Positions 1-11,195 are shown, counted from the first letter of the stretch. The stretch is 40,039 bases of DNA from Phoronis australis (GCA_002633005.1 NMRA01000312.1:415155-455193); one strand, 5' to 3'. A program made the numbers and translations. Notes: generated by a model not told the origin, from the letters alone.

Positions 1-20
1 GTGTGTGAGTGTGTGTGTAC
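1..20. repeat. Short GT-rich simple repeat at window edge
   Basis: The window opens in an alternating GT tract with a single GA interruption. It is a simple repeat, possibly longer beyond the left edge. No coding signal was seen from here to the microsatellite at about 377. Confidence 0.7.
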
Positions 21-376
21 TTTCTCAGTGCTGAAAAGGAAATCTAGTGACAACTTGGCAATCCTTTAATTCTTGTCAGTGAGGGTGTCTGCCAATGTCC
101 GTGTACACCACGCAACATTGCCCAACTCTTGCCACGTGGAGGCCCCCTCATCAAGAGTCAAAATTATTTTTTGTACTCTTCCTGCTCTGTTGATCACATT
201 TAATTTGTTTCAACAATACAAACAATTCTTTGTTTTTAGTCCAAGTTTTGAAATATTTACGTGACATTTCAATGTCTAAAGAACCTAGTTAATCGTTTTA
301 GAGATTTCCGTTCTTATTAGATGAATGATTAAAACTAGTTCACAATTTTAAAAAACAAACGATTCTTTATAATCAA

Positions 377-423
377 CCATCATCACCATCATCGTATAAC
401 CATCATTATTATCTCCGTCATCG

Positions 424-457
<34 letters not shown>

Positions 458-694
458 GTTATCATCGTCATCACCATCACCGTCATCCTTATTACCATTC
501 TCATAATCATCATCATCAGTATCATCATCGTTTATGTCATCATCACCGTCAGCATCACCATTATCACCTATTCGTTTCTGTTCACAGTTAACGGATTATC
601 AGGACTCGTTTACACTTTGTAAAAATCAAAAAATTCCTTGGTATCCATCATCATCCAAGTCATCATCCTAGTTATCATCCTAATCATCACCATT

Positions 695-735
<41 letters not shown>

Positions 736-870
736 TACCATCGACGTCATCATCGTTATCACTATCATCACCACCACCATCATCACCAACTTCATCATCA
801 CCGTCATTATCGTCGTTCACTCCTCCGTCGCTATCACCTTCATCACGATTCTAATCAACATAATCGTCGT
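377..870. repeat. TCA/CAT trinucleotide microsatellite region
   Basis: About 500 bases are dominated by the trinucleotide CAT/TCA/ATC, with pure runs at about 424-457 and 697-735 and interrupted copies (CGT, ACC, ATT) between. Open frames through it read as runs of Ile or Met and are artefacts of the repeat. The interruptions suggest an old, decaying microsatellite. Confidence 0.9.
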
Positions 871-899
871 TGTCGTCATTATCATAGTAGTGACCAACT

Positions 900-2420
900 T
901 CTTTATCACACCGTAGTCTCATAAAGCTTCTATAGCTATTGTTAGTCAATGACTGTCCAATTTACAATTGCTCGCATTGACTGGTGACCTGACAGGCCTC
1001 TGCTGCAAGGTATTCAGAAGAGGAAATTTCACAAATATTGCGTGAGTGAAACTTATCCGTTACTTAATGGCGAAATTTTATTTATATCCAATTTAAAGGG
1101 TGATGCCACCCAAAAAACAACCTAGTTTGTATCAAATTAGATCAAGTAGTTCCACTCGATGACAGCAAGTACAGCTCTTTTACCTTAAAGAGGTGTTGAA
1201 ATTAACCAATGACGTCAGAGGTTCGAGTGCTGTCTGTTCAGCAGTTCACAAAACGCTTACTGGTGTTAGCTTATCGCATGAATGCATCGTTTTACACCAA
1301 TATAAAACCCTTACAAATACATCGAGTTATTTTAGTTCGCTGTTACGGATTTTTAGTTATTTGAACGTACCGTAGCCTACAAAAATCGGTTGGCCAATTT
1401 ACCGAAGTCGGTCGCGGGAGTTTGGAGTCTGTTCGGTAATAAATTCAAATTTTTATTCCGTGAAATACAAACAGGAGAGCATAGCTGTGTGTTGTAATTT
1501 CAGACTTGCGATTTTTTCAGTTCTAAACACACATAACGCTTGTTATTTCGGCCAGTGGCTCGGAACCCGATCATGCCTATCGCGGCCGGACTGAAGACAT
1601 CACAAAAATGTACCAGCCAACGTTGAAAACTAAACTTCCAGTCACGAAAAACTGTACTAGTGAGCCTAAGAAAATGTGTGCACGTGTCTTATTTTGGTGA
1701 ATTAGCCGCGAAATTGCAAATCTACTTACTAGTTCGTCGGGTGCCGCGAAGTCAGGTTATCCTTCCACAGTACCGTCAGGGTAAAAGTTGTACAGTAACA
1801 ATGATTAGAATAATGCATATGAATATCTAAATAAAGATTCCCCTAACATCTGACCATAGGTTATGAAATGTAGTTATTGTTTCACAACAACTTTCTGTCA
1901 GCAAACACTGTCGGTAACGCAGTGGTTTATTCATTGCTGGCTTCTCAAAATATTTGCACTCACGAACACTCCAAGGCATTACAAATTGTATCTAATGAGA
2001 CAGACTTTGTTTCAGTTTTATATAAGCATTGGTTAGGGTGAGAATAATTCATTTTGAAACAGAGGCAGCTCGCAATCCCGCCCAGTGCTCATCCGACGAA
2101 GACTTCGCAGGTGGATCGTTAGGTTTCACAGGATATCAGTTCAAACTGGAATACACTGATCAAAAAATAACAGAGAGTCTCCGTAAACGTGAAACGCCTT
2201 CTTGGAGAAGCGCAGATGTGCCTCACGGACCATCCTGATTTTGTACCGCATCTAAACAGAGGTGTGCTTTAGACGTTTTTTTAGGGCTGAGAAAAAGAAC
2301 CGACGAAAACATCCTACACCCAGAGGACCAAACAGAAGCCTCACGAACGAGTCAGTCATCAAACAGGTTATATAAAACGTTATGTTCTCACGCCTTGAAT
2401 TAATTTTCATGGCCTCATAC
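900..2420. other. Non-coding stretch, nothing recognised
   Basis: I see no protein family, RNA gene or clear transposon here. The short open frames at 1193-1375 and 2029-2238 on the plus strand lack recognisable motifs. This could be the intron and further exons of the minus-strand THAP gene that starts at 2566. A minus-strand acceptor-like site lies near 2235, but translation after it does not give the expected Cys-x2-His of a THAP domain, so I did not extend the gene. Confidence 0.5.
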
Positions 2421-2566
2421 TTGGTATTAACGGCGTACTTTTCAATCTTCACTACCGCGAGCCACTTCTGAAGCACTATCTGTTCTCGAGGAAATCGAAA
2501 AAATAATATACCCGCTTTCCTCGCAGCTTCATAGTTCGTACAAGCGGGAACGATACACCACACCAT
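2421..2566 (-). CDS. First coding exon of a THAP-domain protein (partial)
   Basis: Reading leftwards from an ATG at 2566, the 48 codons begin Met-Val-Trp-Cys. Cys4 and Cys9 form a C-x4-C pair followed by Thr-Asn, then a Phe-Phe-Arg-Phe-Pro motif at residues 22-26 and Trp35. This order matches the N-terminal half of the THAP zinc finger, a DNA-binding C2CH module found in cell-cycle regulators and P-element-type transposases. The second half (Cys-x2-His-Phe) is absent from the exon. A plausible donor (CAA|GTATGA) ends it at 2421 in phase 2, so the domain would finish in an exon to the left that I could not identify. The gene could be a host regulator or a domesticated or dead transposase; the fragment cannot decide. 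Confidence 0.6.
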
Positions 2567-2579
2567 AGCGGCACTCACT

Positions 2580-3420
2580 CTGCAGAAGAACCACTGACGT
2601 CGCTGGGTCGTGTCTCACCTTCCTCACAGGTTAACGCGACAACTCTCGGCGAGATAAGATCTACCGTATACGAGATTAGGTGGATATAGACCAATTAAGA
2701 CGGTAAAAAAGACTACTTAAATCGGGTGGTATTCTCCTTTAACACCTTCTATCAGATGAAAATAATTCAAAATGGACGCAAAGCACTAACGCAAAGGATA
2801 GCGGTCTCCTAATATTTGTAAAATTTAAGTGCGCACGCCTACATCCACAACACTGAATAACAAATTCTGGAAAAAAAACAGAATTTCGAATGTATTCATA
2901 TGGGCTAAAAGAGAGGCCAATCATACTTAGCACCGACTTCGCACAATGAGGGATTGTTTGTGAATTACACATGCATAATATGACTGTGAAACTTGGATTA
3001 AATCATAAACCCGCACTTTTCTATGCTTTCAAAGATTTTGATGATAATAAAATGTGAAAAGTGCTTCCGTAGACAGGTCGACAATATTTTGATCTAAATT
3101 CTCCAATACTGGAAAAGCAAATGATACCATTCCCAGATTACGATGGCCTCTTATTCAATTCGAAAATGTCCTACTTTTGATTCCCAGCTAAGCGAATGGG
3201 CACATCCTAAATGAAATAATTAAAGTTAAAGAGTTCAATTGAGTTCCAGCACTTTATATGCGTTGCATGCCTGGACTCGAAAACTACAGCTACCCTAATT
3301 TATTCCGAAGAAAGAGGGCCTAAGGGTGAGGTGGTACAATAGGAAAGTCGACGGTCATTGGCTTTGCACAATTTTGCCACCATAAAACCAAAGGATGTAA
3401 GAGAAACTGTTGGTAGCCTT
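2580..3420. other. Non-coding stretch upstream of the THAP exon
   Basis: This region lies 5' of the THAP start and would hold its promoter or leader. No TATA box, repeat or gene could be assigned. The 77-codon minus-strand frame at 2739-2972 has no recognisable features. Confidence 0.4.
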
Positions 3421-3457
3421 GGTGCAAAGCTGTATACTAAATATACAGCTTTGTGCC
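3421..3457. repeat. Hairpin-forming inverted repeat
   Basis: Two 16-base arms (3421-3436 and 3442-3457) are complementary at 15 of 16 positions around a 5-base spacer (CTAAA). An RNA from either strand would fold into a stem-loop with one G-T or A-C mismatch. It may be a tiny palindromic mobile element remnant. No flanking gene uses it that I can see. Confidence 0.75.
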
Positions 3458-3459
3458 GA

Positions 3460-4835
3460 TGTGGGTAAAACATTGATCAAGTAAAATCTGACACAAAATT
3501 AGTGTCATTAAAAACTAAACTCTTCCTTGAGTAAACTAAATTATTTACCGGTCCTGGAAAAATGGCGTTCTACCGTTATTTTTCAGCTAAAATTGTGATG
3601 CGATCTTTTGCGTCGGCTTTCGGCGCCATGAAATATTGCTTCACCTATTGGCAAGGTTCCTTAATTCCCGATTCTTCCTATTCAACTGTTCTTCTCTTCC
3701 ACGAGGTTGCGTACATGTCACAATTAATTATCGGAACTGGTTTCATTTTGTTACAAGTTTTTAGTGTTTTAATACTAGCAAACCTAATTTCAGAACAAAT
3801 TTTGCTGCTGCAAAGAAGTCATCATCTCCCGAGAGATGTCGCAAAATTTTAGGAAATGACGCGAGGGCCTGTCACGACCGTACCGTTTTCAAAACGACGA
3901 CAGGCTTCAAAAGGAGGAAAATTATGCAATAAAATTACGTACTTTATAATATTGTTTTCACTTAAACGACTGCAAGGGTCAAGGTAAGCGTCGGTTGATT
4001 CACAGATTTTTCATGTACTCTAGCCGGTCGTTAGCTGTACATGTTGGTATAAGTTTCACGACGAGGTGACGAGCAGAACAATCCGGGCTGTGTGAAATTT
4101 TGGGGTCTAACGGAGCTCAACATACTGTGGTACCTAGCTGTATTTTAATGATAGTCTTCATACAGCTAGCTGTCTGGCTAAGGCGTTGACAGAGATAAAA
4201 TTGTTGAAACTTTATTTTACTTTACGCATTCTATTTATGCATCTTTGTCGCCGATTACGTCAGTTTAAGCATGTCTACAAATAAGAATTTTACATCAAAA
4301 CTATTCTCAGATGCTATGAAAGTTATCAATTTCATTTTCTGCAATAATAGGTGAAGTATTATACATGTCTTATTTTTTGTTAACGGACTCCGAATTCGAG
4401 TGTCGATCACACGATTGAAACGCGCTAGTTTTGGACGCAAAATTGGGTCGTTTTTACGCCTGAAAATAATTTCAGGATACAAATAAAATGGTTTGATTCT
4501 TTCAAACATTAAATACCGTCCTGCCGATTTTTTGTTAAGGATTATGCCCTTGAATTCTCGAAAAACTAAGTGGTTGAAAATACATTCCACAGGCAAGAGA
4601 TTTTCCGAAATAAAAAGTTCAATTGGTGACCTAAAAGGTGAATCATTTGTCATCGGGGTTGCTAAAGAAAGCAGACTGACTGGAAAAGCGAAACTTGTAA
4701 GAAACGCGAAAATCAAACCACTACTATCTCTCATTACGTTTTTTAACCCATCGAGAAGAGTTTTTAATCTCTAAACGATATGTTTTGACATGCATGTACA
4801 AAGCTTGCAAGCTGAGGAGAGCAAAAAGAACCGTC
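3460..4835. other. Mostly non-coding; possible 3' region of the 4840-5780 gene
   Basis: Two open frames of moderate length occur: 3562-3852 plus (96 codons, hydrophobic) and 4255-4734 minus (159 codons, starting with a hydrophobic stretch that resembles a signal peptide). Neither shows a known motif or supporting splice signals. A minus-strand acceptor-like sequence (cgtttag) near 4776 and an AATAAA on the minus strand near 4211 would allow a short terminal exon and 3' UTR for the gene at 4840-5780, with a stop codon soon after the junction. This is inference only. Confidence 0.3.
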
Positions 4836-4839
4836 TTAC

Positions 4840-5780
4840 CGAAACCATCGAACATTAAAGATCCTGTCCAAAAACGGTGTTCGTGTTAGACTAGAAGCAC
4901 TTGTAATGTTTGAAGCTACAGATCGTCGTCTCTGGTTACGCCTGCGTCGTCGTACCCGTCGACGCGCCGGCGGCACGTTTTCGTTGGTTACGTCGTCGAT
5001 CAGAGACTCTCGAGAGACTACAATGCGTACGTCTTCCTGTAGCGTCGGGGAGCTCGATGTGACCAGAGAAAGTTCCGGAGGCAGATCTACGAATTCGTTG
5101 GACGGTATTGGCGTTGAACTCGACCGAGGTAACTCGTCTAGAAATTCAGTGAAGCTGTCATTATTTGACGTCGCCGAGGGTGAGAGTGGCCGTGACATTG
5201 GTGGTGAGAAAGAAGTCGACGTTGTGGGAATTGGTTCGCAGTCATATGTCGCGCGAGAGCACTGATGGTCTAGGCATCGTTTCTTGTTGGGAGGGAAATT
5301 TGAGCTTTCGTCATCATCGTCGCCATCGCTAAATCTCACCAACCTTTTCACCCCGTGACGAGATTGATTAGTACTAGTTCCCGCATTGCTCTGTCCCTCG
5401 GAAGAGTCCACGAAGTTATCGACGTCACCTGATGACTCCTTTCCGTCGCTATTATGTCCATTTCGTATGAAGCAGTCAGAGTGGCAGCTGAAAGAATCAC
5501 GACTAAAAGAATCGTCTGATGATTGAAAATGCTTGTCCCAGTAATCAGTCTTACCTAATTCATCATCAGCTATATCGTGTGTTTCAACGCCAGCTGAAAT
5601 ATCGATATCACCCACTTTCTCGCCATCGTCGTTATTTGAACAATGCACTTCGTGGTGTCTGCTAATGGTCGTGCCTACAAAATCTATTCCAGCATCGGCA
5701 GCAACTTCTCGCAAGTCACCGTCTATCTGGAGAGTCTCGTCGTCGTATGATGTAGTTGGTCTAAAACTACTCGGAAACAT
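4840..5780 (-). CDS. Long exon of an unrecognised acidic/Arg-rich protein
   Basis: An ATG at 5780 directly follows a strong acceptor (tttatttcag), and 313 codons later the exon ends at a donor (CG|GTAAGA), phase 2. Reading on without splicing adds one Arg and a stop. The protein is low in complexity: residues 1-130 are rich in Asp, Ser and Gly; residues 146-150 read Arg-Leu-Val-Arg-Phe, which fits the RVxF docking motif for protein phosphatase 1, and an acidic run follows. Lys-Lys-Arg near 166-168 could be a nuclear signal. A Ser/Thr/Pro-rich middle is followed by residues 273-286, mostly Arg. I do not recognise the family. Splice signals at both ends argue that it is a real exon. The likely leader exon and promoter lie at 6655-6820. 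A regulatory nuclear protein is a guess. Confidence 0.55.
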
Positions 5781-5789
5781 CTGAAATAA

Positions 5790-6340
5790 AGTGAGGGAAG
5801 AATATAAAAATCATTTTTAGTGCATCGTTACTTGAAAATTACTTGAATTGAAGGTTTGTCGATTTGTCTTTGAGCTGAATATATTTCCCATGTGTCTTTA
5901 AAGATCATCAAATCGCAGGCTGCGTCACACAGAATATAAATCAGAGCAAAGTTATTACCGACTTGTTGAAGCAATCAGATACTGTGACAACCTTGACATC
6001 TTGCTCTTGGCGAACGTCTTTGTGTAGAAGATGACGATAAACATTGTCCAATCATTTTCTGGCCAAATGGAACATCAGTGATGTTGATCTCTGCTGCTCA
6101 AATAGTTTGAAGAAGAAGCGCCTTCTCTCGAATTGATCCAGTGCTATTGAGAACTTCAAAAGACTGCAACGTCATCTCGTGTAAATCGACTCTAAAAGTA
6201 TGTTATCAACATGACCTGTTAATTGAACATCTTGTCCAATGTTGTGTCACCGACTCATGAAGTAAATAGTTTTTTTCATGAATCTATAGCTTGTTGATAC
6301 AATTTTTATTTTATTACATTATAAGAAAAAATTACGTCAG
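5790..6340 (-). other. Probable intron between leader exon and 4840-5780 exon
   Basis: The stretch separates the acceptor at 5781 from donor sites at 6655 and 6781 on the minus strand. No domain, repeat or RNA gene was recognised. Short minus-strand open frames around 5950-6130 contain in-frame stops. Confidence 0.35.
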
Positions 6341-7110
6341 ATCATGCAGACACCGAAGCCACGCAAAGTCGCTGATGCATTCGCACATGTTTCTAACAAA
6401 ACTGAATCTCTTCGAAAAATACTTGCTTAAGCGTAGTGAGGGGTGCAGTTCTCTAAGTTACAGTTCAGCGTAGCGGCCGAGAATTTGGAACGCGTAGTTA
6501 TACGTTCCTTACTAGGGTGTTGCTTGTATATTCTTTTAATGGCGTAAGCCTGCTTTTGTCATGAAACAAAAATTAACTCATATTCTTGATGCGAATTAAA
6601 ATCTATTTTAATCGTTTCATAATTTTCCGATTTTCGCTTGTTTTATGCACTTACCTTTCTACTACCAGTTTCCGTCTCTTTGGTAACAAATAATCAGTTT
6701 TCTATTTAGATTATCGCAAATTTGATCAGAGTACAGTTAGAACATGTCTATACTGCAGGAAAGATTCTTTCAAAACTCACCTCATCACTGAACGCGCGGC
6801 ATGACGTCAAATGTAAGTGTGCGCGTACATAAAATTACGCGCTGGAAATGTTTACGATACTGCTTTTTTCTTTCAATAAATATGCAAAAATAGAATGTCT
6901 ATAAAAACCACAAAATTTAAACATATTACTTAGTTCAAATTAATTGACGAATATCAATATTTTGAGATATTTGTTAAAAAATAGGGCTTCTTTATTTTCT
7001 TGCGCGATTTTTAAACTTTTCTTTCATCAATCGACGTCATATATGACGTTTTTCTTTATTTTACGTCACACATACTCACGACAAAAGAAAGGAATAATTT
7101 TCTTTAAATA
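6340..7110 (-). repeat. Duplicated promoter/5'-leader block, copy A
   Basis: This block is clearly similar along its length, in the same orientation, to 10308-11195. Shared landmarks, in order, are: the phrase tgcagacaccg, a minus-strand donor (AAAG|GTAAGT) at 6655, tactgcaggaaag, a second minus-strand donor (GAG|GTGAGT) ending at 6781, a perfect TGACGTCA at 6802-6809, ttattttcttgcgcgat near 6992, and further TGACG half-sites near 7033-7066. Because both donors survive in both copies, I read the block as promoter plus untranslated leader exon(s) of a minus-strand gene; the exon at 4840-5780 lies downstream. Confidence 0.7.
6802..6809. promoter_or_regulatory. CRE-like TGACGTCA site, copy A
   Basis: This is a perfect 8-bp palindrome matching the CREB/ATF consensus. 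It sits about 20 bases upstream of a conserved minus-strand splice donor and is preserved exactly in the duplicate at 10883-10890. Half-sites cluster 230-260 bases further away. Confidence 0.55.
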
Positions 7111-7166
7111 TCAATAGTTCAAAAATAGTTAACGTCGGGGATATCATGGTTTACGAAGATAAGTAA

Positions 7167-7260
7167 CTAGTTTACGCTAGTAGTTGATGGTCCCAAAATT
7201 TGAGCTACAAATTGGGGTAGAAACTCGAGATTTCGAGTAAAAACATGTGGTTTCGAATTC
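7167..7260. repeat. CGAG-rich inverted repeat, left arm
   Basis: The arm contains ctagtttac, gagctacaaatt, and nested actcgag/tttcgagt words. It is partly complementary to 9315-9391 (shared pattern ctagtt, then gctacaaa, then actcga and tttcgagt). The two arms may be the ends of an old transposon of about 2.2 kb. Identity is modest, so this is tentative. Confidence 0.45.
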
Positions 7261-7269
7261 AGACTCGAA

Positions 7270-9300
7270 TCATAGTTTTTGGGGTCATCAAATGCAAAAT
7301 AGAATTTCACAATCAACCATTTAGGCCATAATATGCTCGACAGTCATTTTGAGCTCGTGTCCGAGTAGAAAGCGAGAGAGAAAACTTCAGATTTGAATAT
7401 GATTGAAAAGGTTGCCAGTACTTGAAATTATATGTTTGCATTATCACAAGCACACGAACTCGAAAGTTTATCATTGCACTTTATAAGACCCATGGCGTTT
7501 ATACAAGCCAAAATTGTCTTGGGGAAAATCTGACAGATTAACATCATTGCATAGTCAGACAATATTTACTGGGTTTTTTTTCGTATAGCAAATCGACTCG
7601 ATAGTTTCGAAATGCTGAACAGTTTTGTTTCATTTTATTGTCATAGATAATTATTTGGTTGTTTGTCTGGAGCTCGGAAATATTGACCTACATGTTTAAA
7701 AACGTTTTTGTGTTTTCAGCGATGACGTGTCTACCACTGGTAGGATGTGATTTGGGCCCGCAAATAGGAATCGACATGCAGTCAGGTCACATGGTCAAAT
7801 ATTTCGAAGTCTTCGATATTTTTCCCACTTGGGTAATCAGGTGTGCATTCTAGAATTTGACGTTCCAGAATCTTACAATCATTCAACTACGTTCTCGTAT
7901 AGGGCCATCGGAAGGCACACATTGGGCCTACACATCGTTTCTTAATATACCGAATCCAACTGGTTGGTAAAGACACATTTGATCCAAAACAGCGGCAGAA
8001 AAATAACGTCAAGCAAGGGAAACCTTAATTCAAACTTTCTTTTATAAGGACATAGCGGCGTTTTCTGGGGAATAGTAAATTAAACTTTTCCCAGTGTAAC
8101 GAAGACTATGTTGAAGACGGGGCGGTCTGCTGCTTCGTTGACTTGTTTCTATCAAACACACAAAAACAATCTTTTGAGCGACGAAAACGAGGGTAGGATA
8201 GTGAAATCACAATGAAATTGCTAGGCTTTTTTACCAAAAGGTAGATTGAGTAACAATCTGATTAGGCTATCATTAAGCGCTGGCATTGTATTCGACCGTT
8301 TTCAATGACTATCGATCAGAACTTTTCCTACGATTTTAATTGAGAAAGAAAAAATGAAGAAATTTACCGATGCTTCGTAACAGGGCAAAATTGCTCTTCA
8401 CGCAACAAGCTCGTCTGACAGTGCGAGTTTTATTTTTCATTCTTCATGGTATGTTTTCCGAAGCTTCCTTCATAAATTCATACGCAGTTCCGGACTATCT
8501 GTTAATTTTTCAAGCTACAGCTTGGGGCTATGTGCAAAATAGTCCCCCCCCCCCACCCCTCGTGCCCACAAGATTTATTCACAAGTCGTGAGGATCGAGA
8601 GGAGAAATCCATTAAAATAAGAAAGATGTAACAAAGGGTTTTGCGATCGCCCCTTATCGTTGTCAAATGGGGTCCTCAAAGGTCCTAGCGACTCTGAGGC
8701 GGCAGGTGGAAAATTGTGGCGACCAGTGGAAGTAAAAATTGGGGTCACGTCTTGTCGCAACATCCGGTCCCTCGAAAGTTATGGCGACGGAGGGGTCAGT
8801 TCCAAAATTTCATAGTTAGGCAGAAATTCTAACGAATAGGGCCCCAGACTTTTCATATTATGAGGTTCTCGAGACACCTTAATCTGCCACAGGAGATATG
8901 ACACAATGCCGGAACTTGCATTTTCAACTACAGACATGCGTGGAATGCGATATGGTCAGAGGTTCTCTGCTGAACCTCAATGTTCATAATCCTTCAAGCA
9001 GGAATTATGTTGCTCGGTGGGGGGCAAGAGGAATGCTTTCTTCGTCGTTTTTTACACTTGACTACACTAGGATAGTAGATAAGGAATGCATGGAAAACGT
9101 TATAATGAATATTTGGTATAGACCTGGGCCCGGTCTCCAATCTTTTTACTCGAAACGGAACTCGAAATTAGGTTTGGCATTTTCTACTGTACTTTTGGGC
9201 GAAATCAAGATAAGTGTCTATTATTCTATTCTCCAGTACACAATAACTTACGTAGATAATTTATTGCCCTTAGTTTACAGTTTGTAAACCCAATATTAAA
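7270..9300. other. Interior between CGAG-rich arms; no gene recognised
   Basis: No transposase motif or other family was found. The longest open frame (8898-9287 plus, 129 codons) has no recognisable domain. A homopolymer run of 13 C lies at about 8544-8556. If the flanking arms belong to one transposon, it is non-autonomous or decayed. Confidence 0.4.
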
Positions 9301-9314
9301 GCAATAAGTTCGAG

Positions 9315-9391
9315 TTTGAACTCGAAATTTCGAGTTTTTACTCGAGTTTGTAGCACGAATACAAGGGTCTTCAAGGGCAAACTTGAACTAG
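9315..9391. repeat. CGAG-rich inverted repeat, right arm
   Basis: This is the partner of 7167-7260. It holds internally palindromic words (cgagtttgaactcg; actcgaaatttcgagt). A second, smaller inverted pair nearby (9150-9172 and 9489-9505, shared core ttcgagttc..gtttcgagt) suggests several related elements or a rearranged one. An unresolved base (N) lies at 9506. Confidence 0.45.
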
Positions 9392-9519
9392 AACTCCTAT
9401 GCATAAACTATAATGTATTCGAGCACAGTCTAATAACCAATTATCTTAAGTTCGCACAAAAGGAGCAGAGAAATTGCCAAAAATAGTTTCGAGTTCGTTT
9501 CGAGTNAGACCGTGTACGA

Positions 9520-10300
9520 CTTCGCGAGATACCGCCATGCATTGTAAGCGAGGCTTCTCATGGCCATACTAGCTTTACTTGGGAAATTCTTACACCCACG
9601 GAACGCAGCTAGGCTACTGACGTGGCCATCTTGTCCTTCAATTGGGGGTTCGACAATGAAGTTTTGCTTTAATTTTCAATGCTTGCGTTTACTCACACGT
9701 AATCAATAGCACTACTAGATATAATTACTCAAATGAAGGGATTACTTTATTGTAGGTCTGCAAAAACGGATGATTTGATGATTTAAAATTATTCGACTGC
9801 AGACGCTACACCTATCGGTGATACAAGATCGTATGCCAAACGAGCGGCTGTGGAGAAGAGCCTTCTTTATCAAAGCTATCGTGACGTAATAAGTGAGCTG
9901 TCCACAAAAAGTTGCGACTGTTGACGATTCGTGTATTGCTGTTTCATTCCAGGTTTCAGTAGGTTGATGGTCTAGGACCATGTTTTAATGTAATTTCTAC
10001 AGTTCATTTAAACTCTTGATCTGCGACATTGGAACATGAAGCCTGGACCCAATTTCTGCCAGTGACAACAACTGTGCCAAATGTGAAGCTATGGACGTGG
10101 GACTATTGTTAGCGTCTTTGTTCCACAGTAAGAGAATGACGTCACTGGAACCTGGAACCATTTTCAGTTGGTAACAGAAGTAGAATCCTATCACGCTAAA
10201 GACTATTATGAGGCAGATTCTTTAAAATCAAAAGGCTTAATTTGCTTTTCGTTTTTAACCAGGTAAACAGAGCCAAACGCGGCTTTAAATAAACGATTTC
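9520..10300. other. Unassigned stretch downstream of promoter copy B
   Basis: Minus-strand open frames at 9742-9981 and 9997-10194 lie where a gene body driven by promoter copy B would be. They share no obvious similarity with the exon at 4840-5780 and have no known motif. Copy B may therefore drive a different or degenerate gene, or none. Confidence 0.3.
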
Positions 10301-10307
10301 TTTCCCC

Positions 10308-11195
10308 AACTCGTGCAGACACCGTAACCACGTAAGACGAGTGATAGTACTGGTACACACTACATCGAAACCATGTTTTCGCTAGTTATTTGGAGAACAT
10401 AGAAAAACCAGTAATAAATTATACCTGCTTAGAAATACAAAACTTTGGGCTATTTTTATAGAAAGACTACAAAGGTAAACCTTTCCTTTGAAAAATGCTT
10501 GATCGATCATAGGGGGTTCCAATTCTCTCGGTTGCGTTTTATCAGAAAAAGGAGCAGTCGGAACGTTGGAACGCATTGCTACACGTGCTTTAATCATGAG
10601 TCCTTTAATGCCTGTATCTTTCTTTTAACCTTATACATACGTCATGGAACAAATACTTTGGAACCCATTTTTCTCATATTGAAATCTGTTTTAATTATAC
10701 TGTAATTCGTCCAGTTATTTGTGCAATATCTTCTTTCACTTACCTTTCTGCAACTAGTTTCCGTTTCTTTAATGACAGTTTTCTCGTTAAATTATGCCAA
10801 ATATGGTCGGACTACAGTAAGAACACGTCTACACTGCAGGAAAGTTTCATTCAAAACTCACCGTATCACTAAACGCTTGGCATGACGTCAAATGTAAGTT
10901 TGCGCAGAGAAATTAACGCGCTTAAAATGTTTATGTTACACCTTTTCATTTTATAAATAGAACAAAGAATATAATAAATCTAAAAACACGTTTTGAACTT
11001 ATTTTTCGTTCAAATCCATTATATAACATCTAAATTTTGCCTTATTGATTGAGAAAATAGGACATATTTATTTTCTTGCGCGATTTTGAAACTTTATGTT
11101 TCGTCAATCGACGTCATCAGTGACGCTTTTCTTTATTTTTCGTCAGAAATACACAGAACAAAAGTAACTAATGTTTTTCTTTAAATATCAGTACT
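10308..11195 (-). repeat. Duplicated promoter/5'-leader block, copy B
   Basis: This copy is similar to 6340-7110 in the same orientation, about 4.1 kb away. The minus-strand donors at 10744 (AAAG|GTAAGT) and 10862 (ACG|GTGAGT), the actgcaggaaag word, the TGACGTCA site and the ttattttcttgcgcgat segment are all kept, while the sequence between them has diverged. Preserved splice and CRE-like sites in diverged DNA hint at selection after duplication. The downstream gene body was not identified. Confidence 0.65.
10883..10890. promoter_or_regulatory. CRE-like TGACGTCA site, copy B
   Basis: Perfect CREB/ATF-type palindrome at the same relative position as the site in copy A, about 20 bases from the conserved donor. 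Further TGACG half-sites follow at about 11110-11145. Confidence 0.5.

Noticed and set aside
610-916. Open frames rich in Met or Ile on both strands
   Set aside because: They are translations of the TCA/CAT microsatellite, with no other sequence content.
3562-3852. 96-codon hydrophobic plus-strand frame
   Set aside because: No recognisable domain, no supporting splice or promoter signal, and length is expected by chance in AT-rich DNA.
4255-4734. 159-codon minus-strand frame starting with a signal-peptide-like stretch
   Set aside because: No family or cysteine pattern. It lies where the 3' part of the 4840-5780 gene would be, but the frame cannot be joined to it with confidence.
8898-9287. 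129-codon plus-strand frame
   Set aside because: No recognisable motif; it overlaps inverted repeat words (9150-9172), which argues for repeat DNA.
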